In this document: positions 1 through 7,810 of the stretch, piece after piece | How the letters are laid out: each line of letters begins with the position of its first letter | Position numbering within the stretch: position 1 is the first letter of the stretch | Origin: Pseudoruminococcus massiliensis | Lineage (GTDB): Bacteria > Bacillota > Clostridia > Oscillospirales > Acutalibacteraceae | Assembly: GCF_900291955.1 (NCBI RefSeq) | Contig: NZ_OLMR01000004.1 | Location: 91,156 to 155,155 of the forward strand | Direction of reading: 5' to 3' | Length of the DNA stretch: 64,000 nucleotides | Made by a program: the position numbers and the translations under genes | The notes under the pieces: model-generated | The model's database searches: none | Told to the model about the DNA's origin: nothing | What the model saw: only the letters and a program-made list of their open reading frames with translations

Positions 1-2
1 AC

Positions 3-101
3 GAAACCGAGCTTGCACAGGCTCGACTTAACAACGCTAATGCGGAGGCTGTTGAAATTCAAAATATAAAATTGAGAAACGAGGTGGAAATCAATGGATA
101 G
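3..101 (+). CDS. C-terminal end of a phage protein, probably portal (partial)
   Basis: An open frame enters from the left edge and stops with TAG at 99-101, overlapping the start of the next gene at 94. The visible 32 residues are rich in A, E, N and Q, ending in RNEVEING, and look like a coiled-coil tail. A gene directly before a prohead protease and major capsid gene is most often the portal protein, and SPP1/PBSX-type portals commonly end in such a helical tail. The identification rests on position, not on a conserved motif. Confidence 0.5.
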   Translation, partial: ETELAQARLNNANAEAVEIQNIKLRNEVEING

Positions 102-1029
102 CAAGGAACTTGATTTAATCAATCAATATACAAAAAGAAGGTTTTCGGCTGATGAAGTTTATACATTTTCTGTTGTGCTTTGCGATAACGAAATTGACAG
201 AGATTTTGAGTGCTTTGACAGCACATCTCTTGAAAAATTAGCAGAAATGTATATCGGCAAGAGCGGTATTCTTGACCACAATCCTACGGCTGAAAATCAG
301 ACCGCAAGAATTTATGACTGCAAGGTTGAAACTGTTGACGGAAAGTTGACAAGTTATGGAGAGCAGTATAAAAGGCTTATTGCCAAAGCTTATATGCCGA
401 TTAGTGAAAAGAATAAGGACATTATCCTTGAGCTTGACAGCGGTATCAAAAAGGAAGTAAGTGTTGGTTGCTCTATGGGCAAGAGTGTTTGTTCAATATG
501 TGGTTCGGACTTTAAGAACTGTTCACATATTAAGGGTAAGAGCTACGGCGGAAAGCTGTGCTATGCGGTTTTGAGCAAGCCTAAGGACGCTTATGAATGG
601 TCGTTTGTGGCTGTTCCCGCTCAGAGGTCAGCTGGTGTTATAAAAGCATTTAATGAATTTATGAGAGGGGAAAACGAAGTGGAGGACATTTTTAAAAAGC
701 TTGGTTCAAGTGGTGATGTTGTTTTAAGTAAAAGCGAGGTTGCGGAGCTTGTAAAAGAACTTGATATACTCAAGGCAAAGGCTCGTGACGGTGAGGCTTA
801 TCGAAATGAACTTCAAGCAGATGTGACAAGGCTTTATGCAATTGTTGAGCCGGAATTGCCTATGGAGGCTGTTAAGAGCGTTACTGAAAAAATGACGCTT
901 GCTGAACTTAAAGCATTTAAGCAGGTATATGAAAAGAAATCGGCAAGACTTGGCAAGGGTGTTCCACAGCTTGGCAAGGTTAAAGACGAGGTTACAAGCA
1001 AAAAGAATAATGCCTATAAAGGCATTTAA
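94..1029 (+). CDS. phage prohead protease-like protein
   Basis: This 311-residue protein sits between the putative portal end and the major capsid gene, where a head maturation protease is expected. The N-terminal half has the look of phage capsid-maturation proteases: a DRDFE segment near residue 36, LDHNP near residue 60, and SVGCSMG near residue 125. A small cysteine cluster follows (CSICG and NCSHI, residues about 133-145). The C-terminal part (about 205-270) is charged and helical, as in proteases fused to a scaffolding region. ATG at 94 overlaps the upstream stop and has a GAGGTGG ribosome binding site. The catalytic residues could not be assigned with certainty. Confidence 0.6.
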   Translation: MDSKELDLINQYTKRRFSADEVYTFSVVLCDNEIDRDFECFDSTSLEKLAEMYIGKSGILDHNPTAENQTARIYDCKVETVDGKLTSYGEQYKRLIAKAYMPISEKNKDIILELDSGIKKEVSVGCSMGKSVCSICGSDFKNCSHIKGKSYGGKLCYAVLSKPKDAYEWSFVAVPAQRSAGVIKAFNEFMRGENEVEDIFKKLGSSGDVVLSKSEVAELVKELDILKAKARDGEAYRNELQADVTRLYAIVEPELPMEAVKSVTEKMTLAELKAFKQVYEKKSARLGKGVPQLGKVKDEVTSKKNNAYKGI

Positions 1030-1136
1030 GGACAGACACGCAATTTAAGTTGAATATACTAAACCTTACAAGTAGTGATTTGATTTAAAAGCTTATAAAA
1101 CAAAAAATTTATTTTAATTTTAGGAGGAAATTTTTT

Positions 1137-2144
1137 ATGGCAAAGTTTGAAACTATTAAAATCGAAAAGGGTATGTATGCTAACAAGGGCAAGAGCCTTA
1201 CTGATATTCTTGAGGAGCTTGACCCGTCTGAAAATTATAAGGGAACTGCTCTTGAGGGCTTGGACGCTTTTCAGCGACAGTTGAAGCGTTTTGATATTAA
1301 GGTCAGCGGCAAGTCATCTGACAGAGTTGAAAAGTTTTTTGAAAATTCCGATTCTGCGGCTTTATTCCCTGAATATGTTTCAAGAGCGGTTGCTGTCGGT
1401 ATGGAACGCTCTGATGTAATTCCGGATATTGTAGCAGCAACTACAAGAATTGATGGTATGGACTATCGCTCTATTACTTCTGACCCTTCTGATGACAAGA
1501 CTACTTTTGATATTGTTAAGGAAACTGCGACTATTCCTGAAACTGTTATTAAGACACAGGGCAGTCTTATTTCGCTTAATAAGCGTGGCAGAATTCTTTC
1601 TGCATCTTATGAGGCTTTGAGATTTCAGCGTCTTGATTTGTTTACTGTTATGCTTAGTCAGATTGGTATGCAGATTGCAAGAGAACAGCTCAAGGATGCT
1701 GTGAGCGTTATTCTTAATGGTGACGGAAATAAAAATCCGGCAACAGTTATTAGTGCAACGGGTGACATCAACTATACAGACCTTGTAAGCCTTTGGGCAG
1801 GACTTGCTCCGTATGAACTTAATACTATTCTTGCTCCTACCGCTTTAATGCAAAAGCTTCTCGCACTTCCTGAAATGAGAGATGCCTCCGCAGGACTTAC
1901 TTTCCACGGTACTGGCAGTATGATTACTCCACTTGGTGCAAAGCTTATTCATGTTCCGTCTATGGACGCTAATACTATTATCGGTCTTGACAAGAACTGC
2001 TCACTTGAACTTGTTGAATCTGGTGGTGTTATTACTGACTATGACAAGCTTATCGACAGACAGCTTGAGAGAGCCGCAATAAGTATTACAACAGGCTTTG
2101 GAAAGATTTGTGCAAGTGCTTCTAAGGCAATGAAGCTTTCTTAA
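1137..2144 (+). CDS. phage major capsid protein, HK97-type
   Basis: A 335-residue protein directly after the protease, with a strong AGGAGGAAA ribosome binding site and ATG at 1137. It has the build of HK97-fold coat proteins: a charged N-terminal segment, then a long beta-rich body. The stretch around residues 85-150 (VAATTRIDGMDYRS, then KTQGSLISL) and the later APTALMQKLL and HVPSMDANTIIGLD segments resemble the P and A domains of these proteins. Assignment comes from size, position and general resemblance. It would form the icosahedral shell of a prophage particle. Codon use looks like that of the surrounding chromosome, so the block is not obviously a recent arrival. Confidence 0.7.
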   Translation: MAKFETIKIEKGMYANKGKSLTDILEELDPSENYKGTALEGLDAFQRQLKRFDIKVSGKSSDRVEKFFENSDSAALFPEYVSRAVAVGMERSDVIPDIVAATTRIDGMDYRSITSDPSDDKTTFDIVKETATIPETVIKTQGSLISLNKRGRILSASYEALRFQRLDLFTVMLSQIGMQIAREQLKDAVSVILNGDGNKNPATVISATGDINYTDLVSLWAGLAPYELNTILAPTALMQKLLALPEMRDASAGLTFHGTGSMITPLGAKLIHVPSMDANTIIGLDKNCSLELVESGGVITDYDKLIDRQLERAAISITTGFGKICASASKAMKLS

Positions 2145-2168
2145 TTTTATCTTTGAGGTGCGTGCTGT

Positions 2169-2534
2169 ATGAGTATTGATGAGGTTATTGCGATATTTTT
2201 GAAGCTGGCAGAGCTTTCTGAGTCTGAAAGAGGAAACTATCAAAACCTTTGCGAAGATGCGGTGCGTTCTTTAAGGGCAAGACTTAAATCTGATATAAAT
2301 GAGGAGGAATGCGGTGACAGCCTTAACAGGGCTGCCGCTGCTCTTGCCTTTATAAGATATATACAGCGAAATATTGCAAATGGTGAAGGTAGTGGTTTTA
2401 AAGTCGGTGAAATTAGCGTTAATTCCACGAATGAAAACAGTATGAAATATGCTGATGCGGTATGGGAAGATGTGTTGCTTGAAGTTAAGGACTTTCTGCG
2501 TGATGATGGCTTTATCTTCGGGAGGATTGTATGA
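2169..2534 (+). CDS. phage head-tail connector-like protein
   Basis: This 121-residue, mostly helical protein lies 24 bp after the capsid gene, with GAGGTG before its ATG. Its position, size and helical nature (for example IDEVIAIFLKLAELSE at the start and a run of alanines near residue 58) fit the small gp6-like head-tail connector that follows the capsid gene in many tailed phages. No diagnostic motif was recognised. Its stop overlaps the start of the next gene by 4 bp, which suggests coupled translation. Confidence 0.45.
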   Translation: MSIDEVIAIFLKLAELSESERGNYQNLCEDAVRSLRARLKSDINEEECGDSLNRAAAALAFIRYIQRNIANGEGSGFKVGEISVNSTNENSMKYADAVWEDVLLEVKDFLRDDGFIFGRIV

Positions 2535-2845
2535 AAAAAAGCAGGATAGAAAGAATTTTTCGCCGAATAGGTGCTGAAACCAAAATCAATGATAAGGTTG
2601 ATTTTGCGGTGATTTATCCACTTATTGATAAAAGCGATTTCTCGGATAAAATTCGTCAGGAAGTCGGTTGCATTGATGAGGAATGTTTTGTTATGTTATG
2701 CGGAACGGAACTTGTCATTGACGCAAAGCGTGGAGATAAAGTAGAGTGTCGTAATGAAAGCTATGTGATTTTGAGCAAGCATATGGTATCTATTGGTAAG
2801 ATAGGACTTTATGCACAATGCTATCTGAAAAAATTTGTTAGATAG
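2531..2845 (+). CDS. small phage structural protein, probable head completion
   Basis: The protein has 104 residues and starts with ATG inside the preceding gene (ATGA overlap). The sequence has a basic N-terminus (KKSRIERIFRR) and a beta-rich C-terminal half (VMLCGTELVIDAKRGDKVE). This is the size and place of head-closure or stopper proteins in tailed phages. The function is inferred from gene order only. Confidence 0.4.
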   Translation: MKKSRIERIFRRIGAETKINDKVDFAVIYPLIDKSDFSDKIRQEVGCIDEECFVMLCGTELVIDAKRGDKVECRNESYVILSKHMVSIGKIGLYAQCYLKKFVR

Positions 2846-2857
2846 ATTTATCGGGGG

Positions 2858-3301
2858 GTGAGAGGTATTTTTGTTGATTGCAAAAAGTATGAAAATGCTT
2901 TGAAAGAAGATACTGAGCTTTGGAATATCAAAATTTTGGGGGCTTTTTCGCAGAATAAAATACAAAATCCTGTAAGGGATAATTATGCGGTGATTGGTTT
3001 CTCGGAATGTGATGACGAGGACGGCTTGCTTTCTGAAAAGCTTTGTCGAGGCATAAAGCGAAAAATACATATCAAGGCATATAGTTGCGAAAATGGTGAT
3101 AGTGGAGAGGTTATCGAAGTTCTTAGCAGGATATGCAAAAAGCTGAAAAGTATTTTTCCTGATGAAATAGGAGATATGAGATTTCTTGCTTGTGAATATA
3201 CAACTAAGCCTTATGCTTATTGTGCGGAGGCTGAAATTGATATTTGCGGCTGTTATGGTGGAAAAGACGCTTTAGCCGAAGTCTTTAAGGAGGAAATCTA
3301 A
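2858..3301 (+). CDS. phage structural protein, possible tail terminator
   Basis: This 147-residue protein uses a GTG start at 2858 inside a GGGGGGTGAGAGG stretch; no in-frame ATG lies nearby. Its place between the head completion-type gene and a tube-like gene is that of the tail terminator (tail completion) protein. Cysteines are frequent for a phage protein (for example ICGCYGG near residue 133). No family motif was recognised, so the name rests on synteny. Confidence 0.4.
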   Translation: MRGIFVDCKKYENALKEDTELWNIKILGAFSQNKIQNPVRDNYAVIGFSECDDEDGLLSEKLCRGIKRKIHIKAYSCENGDSGEVIEVLSRICKKLKSIFPDEIGDMRFLACEYTTKPYAYCAEAEIDICGCYGGKDALAEVFKEEI

Positions 3302-3679
3302 ATGGCAGTTTATTCAGCGTTTAAGGGTAGTAATGCTGTAATCAATTTTGGTGGAAAATTGCTTTGTACAGCAAAAAGCTGTGAGATTATCACCGAAAGA
3401 AAGCTACACGAGGTTTACGAGTGTTTTATGACTGAACCAACTGCAATTATCAAGGGCAGAGAGCAGTATAGGCTTATTCTTGAAAGTGTTGTTTTTGAAG
3501 CTTTCGATGTTAATCTGTTTAATTCTGATGGCGTTTCAATAGAAATATTTATCGGAAATAAGGCATTTGCTTTTGATGGCTGTTACTTTAATATTCACAG
3601 CGAAAAACTCGACAAAAACAATGTTATTGAGAAAGTTGAAATTCTTGCTAAGAAAAGAACGGAGAGTGCTATGGCGTAA
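3302..3679 (+). CDS. phage protein, possible tail tube subunit
   Basis: The 125-residue product follows directly after the preceding stop and has a GGAGG ribosome binding site (AAGGAGGAAATCTAA). It is beta-rich (VINFGGKLLCTAKSCEI) and of the size of small tube proteins such as XkdM of PBSX. The beginning, INFGGKLLCTAKS, is reminiscent of the tube-fold pattern in which a short insert name and strand precede a paired sheet. If it is the tube protein, the sheath gene that normally precedes it in contractile tails is absent. Confidence 0.35.
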   Translation: MAVYSAFKGSNAVINFGGKLLCTAKSCEIITERKLHEVYECFMTEPTAIIKGREQYRLILESVVFEAFDVNLFNSDGVSIEIFIGNKAFAFDGCYFNIHSEKLDKNNVIEKVEILAKKRTESAMA

Positions 3680-3822
3680 TGAAAGGTGATATAAATGAAA
3701 TGCTTGAAAGTGAAATGAACAGGCTGAGAGAAGCAGTTGTACTTTCACAGGCTGTTTCGGATAATGTTGAGAGAGAAGCAAGACGCTATCCAAGGCAATT
3801 AGATGGAGGTCAAGATGAATAA
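3679..3822 (+). CDS. 47-residue phage protein of unknown role
   Basis: A short gene starts at ATG 3679, overlapping the TAA of the previous gene, and ends at TAA 3820-3822, overlapping the start of the LysM gene. The peptide is charged and helical (EMLESEMNRLREAVVL, then EREARRYPRQLDGG). Overlap with both neighbours in one direction argues that it is translated. It occupies the slot where tail chaperone and tape measure genes stand in complete tailed phages, but it is far too short to be a tape measure. Confidence 0.55.
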   Translation: MKGDINEMLESEMNRLREAVVLSQAVSDNVEREARRYPRQLDGGQDE

Positions 3823-4339
3823 GCTGGAAAAGATGTCATATAAGGGATATAGCTTTGCAACAAATCCAAGTGTTATTAAGATTAGGCATAGGGCAAGGGT
3901 TACTAAAAATTCTGTGCCTTTTCAGGCAGAAAATACTGTGAGCTTTGGAAGAAAAGCGTGTGAAATCAGTGGAGAGGGTGAGCTTGTCGGCTATGATTGC
4001 GAAAAGCAGTTTGCGGAGATTCGCAAGCTTTTTCTGAGCGGAGGTTCGGGTTTGCTTTTACTTCCGGGGATTGAACCTTTTTATGCGTTTTTTCAAAATT
4101 TTGAACTTTTGGAAGAACCCTCGGATAGTTTGATTAAATACAGCTTTTCTTTTTGCGAGGATACTTCAGCGAAACACTTTGAGGTGCAGACACCTAAAAG
4201 CTATATAGCAAAGGGTGGCGAAACTCTTTGGGATATTTCATACGATAACAATATTGTGGTTGAGGAACTTCTTGAAAAAAATCCGAATGTTATGCGTCCT
4301 GATTTGGCTTTTGATGCGGGAGAGGTGATAAGGCTTTGA
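3815..4339 (+). CDS. phage LysM-domain baseplate protein (XkdP-like)
   Basis: The start is taken at ATG 3815, which has GGAGG at 3805-3809; an upstream in-frame ATG at 3803 lacks one. The roughly 174-residue product ends with a LysM domain (GGETLWDISYDNN and the KNPNVMRPDL segment), known to bind peptidoglycan or to brace the tail hub. In PBSX-type contractile tails a LysM protein (XkdP) stands just before the hub protein XkdQ, matching the order seen here. The TGA stop overlaps the next ATG. Confidence 0.7.
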   Translation: MNKLEKMSYKGYSFATNPSVIKIRHRARVTKNSVPFQAENTVSFGRKACEISGEGELVGYDCEKQFAEIRKLFLSGGSGLLLLPGIEPFYAFFQNFELLEEPSDSLIKYSFSFCEDTSAKHFEVQTPKSYIAKGGETLWDISYDNNIVVEELLEKNPNVMRPDLAFDAGEVIRL

Positions 4340-5256
4340 TGAAATATATTTTGAAAGACGCTTTGAAGAATGAATATATCTTTTTTAATCCGAAAAGTGT
4401 TACACTCATTCGTGAAAAGAATGTTCCGGCTGATAGTCTTGATGTGCTTTTTCTTTCTGGTATAAATGGAATAGAATATGCTGAAATTGCTGTTTTTGAC
4501 GGCTCTAAATGCGTGTTTCGTGGAATTGTTGATGAGCAGGTTGAAACTATTTCAGAGAGTGGAATTATACTTGAAATCAATGCAAGAAGTCTTGCGGCTC
4601 TGCTGCTTGATAATGAGGCTATGCCCCAAAGCTGTTGCTTGCCTGATATGCAGCTTTTTATGGAGAGAAATTTCTCACGCTTAGGATTTAAGGAGTATAT
4701 CGGCAACGACAAGCCTAAAAGCGGAAGTATGAGCATTGCCAAAGGTGAGAGCGAATGGAGTGTTCTTGAAAAATATTGCAGAAAGTTTCTTGGTACATAT
4801 CCGAGAGTTAATGAGGACGGTGTGATTGATATTTCCGAAAACGAGGGCGAAACTACGGTGCTTACTAATGAGGGTGAGCATAAAATTATTTCGTTGAGCC
4901 GAGTTAGAAAGCGTTGTGAGCTTATTTCGGAATATCGTGTCAGAACCTTGCGTGGCAACGGTTATGAGATGATTATAAACAATGAAAATGCCGAAAGACT
5001 TGGTGTTGATTCGGTGCGTTATCTCAATGCTGTTGATAATGGCGGTGTTGGAATTGCATCTTGTTACGAGAATATCGAGGAATCTAATGAACTTTATGAT
5101 ACGCTGAATCTTACTATTTCTGGCAGGGTGCTTGTTAATATCGGGGATTGGATTGTCCTGCCCGATTACAAGCTCGGAAATCTTAGAGTAAATAAGCTGA
5201 GATATGAGGCTGACGGCGACAATGAGCTTACAATCTTGAATTTATTGTGTAATTGA
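4339..5256 (+). CDS. phage tail hub protein, gpD/XkdQ-like
   Basis: The product has about 305 residues. ATG at 4339 overlaps the previous stop (ATGA); a TTG one codon earlier is possible. Position after a LysM protein and before a small spike-type protein is that of the baseplate hub (gpD of P2, XkdQ of PBSX). The C-terminal segment with VNIGDWIVLPDYKLGNLRV and a final short beta region resembles the end of these hub proteins. The hub connects the tube end to the membrane-piercing spike. Motif support is moderate. Confidence 0.6.
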   Translation: MKYILKDALKNEYIFFNPKSVTLIREKNVPADSLDVLFLSGINGIEYAEIAVFDGSKCVFRGIVDEQVETISESGIILEINARSLAALLLDNEAMPQSCCLPDMQLFMERNFSRLGFKEYIGNDKPKSGSMSIAKGESEWSVLEKYCRKFLGTYPRVNEDGVIDISENEGETTVLTNEGEHKIISLSRVRKRCELISEYRVRTLRGNGYEMIINNENAERLGVDSVRYLNAVDNGGVGIASCYENIEESNELYDTLNLTISGRVLVNIGDWIVLPDYKLGNLRVNKLRYEADGDNELTILNLLCN

Positions 5257-5274
5257 ATGGAGGTTTGATATTGA

Positions 5275-5640
5275 ATGTGGATAGCTAAGAACATTACAAA
5301 GAGAAATCAAGCTAAAAGTAACTGCATAAATGCGGCTATTTCCTCGGCGAATAATTCGGAAATTACGGCTGTTGGCAGGGACGGTGTTTCTCATCTGACT
5401 ATTGCGGCTCCGAGTGGAATAAGCTTTTCGCCGAAGATTGATGAAAATGCGGTTGTTCTTAAAACCGAGAGCGGTGATGTATGCGTGGGTACTATTATGG
5501 ATAGAGTTAATCCGAACGATTGCCCTTTGCCCGGTGAGCTTTTTCTCTCAAATAAAAATGGTACGGCTACTATAAAGCTTATGGCTGATGGAAAGATTGA
5601 AATTTGTGGAGATGTTACCATAAATGGCAAGTCTGTTTAG
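5275..5640 (+). CDS. phage baseplate spike-like protein, gpV-type
   Basis: This 121-residue protein follows the hub gene; ATG at 5275 has GGAGG eleven bases upstream. The middle shows an OB-fold-like pattern with short strands and glycine turns, and the end (NGTATIKLMADGKIEICGDVTINGKSV) is typical of gpV/VgrG-type spikes, in which repeated short strands end in a DVTINGKS-like motif. It would form the tip of the tail. The protein is short compared with classical gpV, lacking a long apex. Confidence 0.6.
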   Translation: MWIAKNITKRNQAKSNCINAAISSANNSEITAVGRDGVSHLTIAAPSGISFSPKIDENAVVLKTESGDVCVGTIMDRVNPNDCPLPGELFLSNKNGTATIKLMADGKIEICGDVTINGKSV

Positions 5641-5654
5641 TGGAGGTGGAATGC

Positions 5655-5984
5655 TTGGATTTATTGCTTGAAAATGGAGATTTGAAAAAGGATTCCGCTG
5701 GAAAGCCGATACCTATAAGCGGTTTTGATGAGCTTAAACAGCAAATTTATATAAGATTAAAAGCAAAGCTTGGAGGTTTTATATATGACCGAAAGCTTGG
5801 AAGTGAAATAACAGCTAAGACGGAAAATAGCGAGCTTATCAGGCTTATCCGAAAAGCTTTGCCACAGCTTTTTGATGTGGATTTGATTTCAGCTTATATC
5901 GAAGAAGGAGCTTTAAAAGCTAAATTTAATTCTGAGTTTGGGGCTTTTATGATAGAAATTCCATTTGAAGATGAGGAGGGATAA
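5655..5984 (+). CDS. phage baseplate wedge protein, gp25/W-like (DUF2634/XkdS-type)
   Basis: TTG at 5655 is preferred because GGAGG lies at 5642-5646 and the product then begins LDLLLENGDL, as in this family. It gives 109 residues. The KLGGFIYDRKLGSEI segment (about residues 38-52) is the recognisable feature of XkdS/gp25-like wedge proteins. In contractile tails gp25 starts assembly of the baseplate wedge and sheath. Here it is followed at once by the J protein, as in PBSX and P2. Confidence 0.7.
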   Translation: MDLLLENGDLKKDSAGKPIPISGFDELKQQIYIRLKAKLGGFIYDRKLGSEITAKTENSELIRLIRKALPQLFDVDLISAYIEEGALKAKFNSEFGAFMIEIPFEDEEG

Positions 5985-5985
5985 A

Positions 5986-7047
5986 ATGAGCGAAACTTAT
6001 AGTGAAATTCTTGAGAGAATGCAAACTGAATTTGAAAAAAATGCTGGCTATGTGCCTGATGATGCATCAGATATAGGTATAAGAATGAAAACTCTTGCAG
6101 GGGAAATCTTTTCGCTTGAAAGTAGTATTGATTTTCTTAAAAGACAGATGTTTCCTACAACCGCGACGGGCGAATATCTCGACAAACACGCAGAAATGCG
6201 AGGTCTTAAAAGAAAGCCTGCTATAAAGGCAAGCGGAAAGCTAATGTTCTATGTAGAAAGACCGCTTTCGTATTCTTTTACTGTTCCGAAAGGAACGGTT
6301 TGTGCGGTGAGTGACGGAGGTTTGAGATATGTTACTGATGAGGATACCGTTCTGCCTGTGAATGAAAGCTTTGTTATGGTTAAGGCACACGCAGAAAATG
6401 GCGGTTCGGAATATAATATTCCTGTGAATCGTGTTACTTCTATTGTAACTTACTTTTCAGAGGCTATCAGTGTAAATAACTCAAGTATATTCAGCGGTGG
6501 TGCATCAGCAGAAAGTGATGAGTCTTTGCGTGAAAGAATTACTGAAAGCTATTATAATCCGTCAAATGGTGATAACGAGGAATATTACAGACGAATTGCC
6601 TTAGGTGTAGACGGTGTATATTCTGTTGGTATAAAGCCACTTGCTCAAGGTACGGGAACTGTTGGAGTTTATATTGCAGGTCGTGCGTCAAAGTGTAGTG
6701 ATGAGGTGGTTTCTGCTTTACAGCAAGAAATGAATGATAAAAAGGGTATAAATATTAGTGTTTCAGTTGAAAATGCCACTTTGACAGGCGTGGTAATAAA
6801 GCTGTCGATTTCTGTTAAGGACGGATATTATGCTGATGATGTTAAAAGTCAGGTTCAGAATGAAATAGCTGAATATTTCAGAAAGCTTTGTGTTGGCGAT
6901 GGGGTTAAATACTGCGAGCTTGGAGAGCTTATTTATCATATTGATGGTGTTAAAAATTATATTTTTGATACAAGCGTGACTAAAGAATATGATGGCGATT
7001 GCACTAAGCTTTATACGCTTGGAGCGGTCAGCATTACTGTTGTATAG
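5986..7047 (+). CDS. phage baseplate protein J (gp47/XkdT-like)
   Basis: The start is taken at ATG 5986, which has GAGGAGG just upstream, rather than the in-frame ATG at 5965. The product has 353 residues. The typical layout of baseplate J proteins is seen: a helical N-terminus, the TATGEYLDKHAEMRGLKRK segment near residue 55, a beta-rich middle with PKGTVCAVSDG, then SDESLRERITESYYNPSNG near residue 180. J forms the baseplate wedge with I and W. This is the most secure assignment in the block. Confidence 0.85.
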   Translation: MSETYSEILERMQTEFEKNAGYVPDDASDIGIRMKTLAGEIFSLESSIDFLKRQMFPTTATGEYLDKHAEMRGLKRKPAIKASGKLMFYVERPLSYSFTVPKGTVCAVSDGGLRYVTDEDTVLPVNESFVMVKAHAENGGSEYNIPVNRVTSIVTYFSEAISVNNSSIFSGGASAESDESLRERITESYYNPSNGDNEEYYRRIALGVDGVYSVGIKPLAQGTGTVGVYIAGRASKCSDEVVSALQQEMNDKKGINISVSVENATLTGVVIKLSISVKDGYYADDVKSQVQNEIAEYFRKLCVGDGVKYCELGELIYHIDGVKNYIFDTSVTKEYDGDCTKLYTLGAVSITVV

Positions 7048-7055
7048 GGGGTTTT

Positions 7056-7541
7056 GTGGTGACTGCATATGAATCCATAAAGAATAAGCTTTCTGCAACA
7101 GAAATTTATGATATTAAACAAGGCGGTCTTATTGATGCAGAGATAAGGGCTTATGCTGTTGCTTTGCAAGTTGCTTATGATAAGGTTGATGTGCTTTTGC
7201 GTGAATGTTTCGTGCAGACAGCAGAGAGTTACGGACTTGAACAGCTTGAATCTATGGCAAGAACCTATATGAATGGTGACACGCTTGAAATCAGACGAAA
7301 TAAGCTTATTAACAGGCTTCAGATAAATCCGAGCATAATAGGAAAGGACGCACTTAAAAAACAAGTTGCATCCTTGGGCTTAGAGTGTAATATTACTGAG
7401 AATATTGCTGATAGTAAGATTTATGTTGATATACTAACAGAGGTTGCTGATGATAAAAAAGAATTTCTGAAGGCTGAATTGCTTAGGTTTGCACCATTAC
7501 ATCTCATTATGTATGTGACTTTTAATGGGGTGGCAATTTAG
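7056..7541 (+). CDS. phage tail protein I-like (DUF2313/YmfQ-type)
   Basis: The product has about 161 residues and starts at GTG 7056 or the adjacent GTG 7059, a few bases after the J gene. The sequence has the YmfQ-family pattern: an early acidic helix, QTAESYGLEQLESMA, then RRNKLINRLQINPSIIG and the C-terminal LLRFAPLHLIMYVTF. It follows J in PBSX-like tails and completes the wedge. Tail fibre and lysis genes, normally next, are missing; a palindrome array begins within 15 bp of the stop. Confidence 0.75.
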   Translation: MVTAYESIKNKLSATEIYDIKQGGLIDAEIRAYAVALQVAYDKVDVLLRECFVQTAESYGLEQLESMARTYMNGDTLEIRRNKLINRLQINPSIIGKDALKKQVASLGLECNITENIADSKIYVDILTEVADDKKEFLKAELLRFAPLHLIMYVTFNGVAI

Positions 7542-7554
7542 GGTGAGTTCTCAA

Positions 7555-7762
7555 AGCGTTAGCTAATTGCTAACGATAGAAGAAATAAGTGGCGGACTTC
7601 GTCCACCGCTTGAGGAGAAAGAGATGTTAAGGGAGTTGCCCTTAAAACCCACCAAAGGCTCTGCCTTTGGAATCTGCAAGCTTTTGAAAAAGCTTGAGCA
7701 AAACTTTTAAGTGTCTTTTGGGGGTGTGTTAGCTAATCGTAGGGGCGAACTGTGTTCGCCCG
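7555..7762. repeat. modular palindrome array 1 plus a REP unit
   Basis: Between the phage block and the MocR gene stand five consecutive hairpins: GTTAGC/GCTAAC (7559-7575), a GTGGCGGAC palindrome (about 7591-7610), TTAAGGG/CCCTTAA (7626-7644), CCAAAGGC/GCCTTTGG (about 7653-7670), and AAGCTTT/AAAGCTT (about 7678-7697) followed by GAGCAAAACTTTT. A REP-like unit with arms GGGCGAA and TTCGCCC lies at 7739-7762. No coding frame is evident. The last three hairpins are shared with the arrays at 19.7, 28.6, 42.7 and 46.4 kb. Confidence 0.8.
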
Positions 7763-7810
7763 CTCGGTAGTTTCTTCGACCGCGTCAATAAACTTCTCTA
7801 ATACACTACT

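Noticed and set aside
2001..2243. Minus-strand frame of 80 codons antisense to the capsid gene
   Set aside because: Shadow frame; no ribosome binding site, and a strong capsid gene covers the region.
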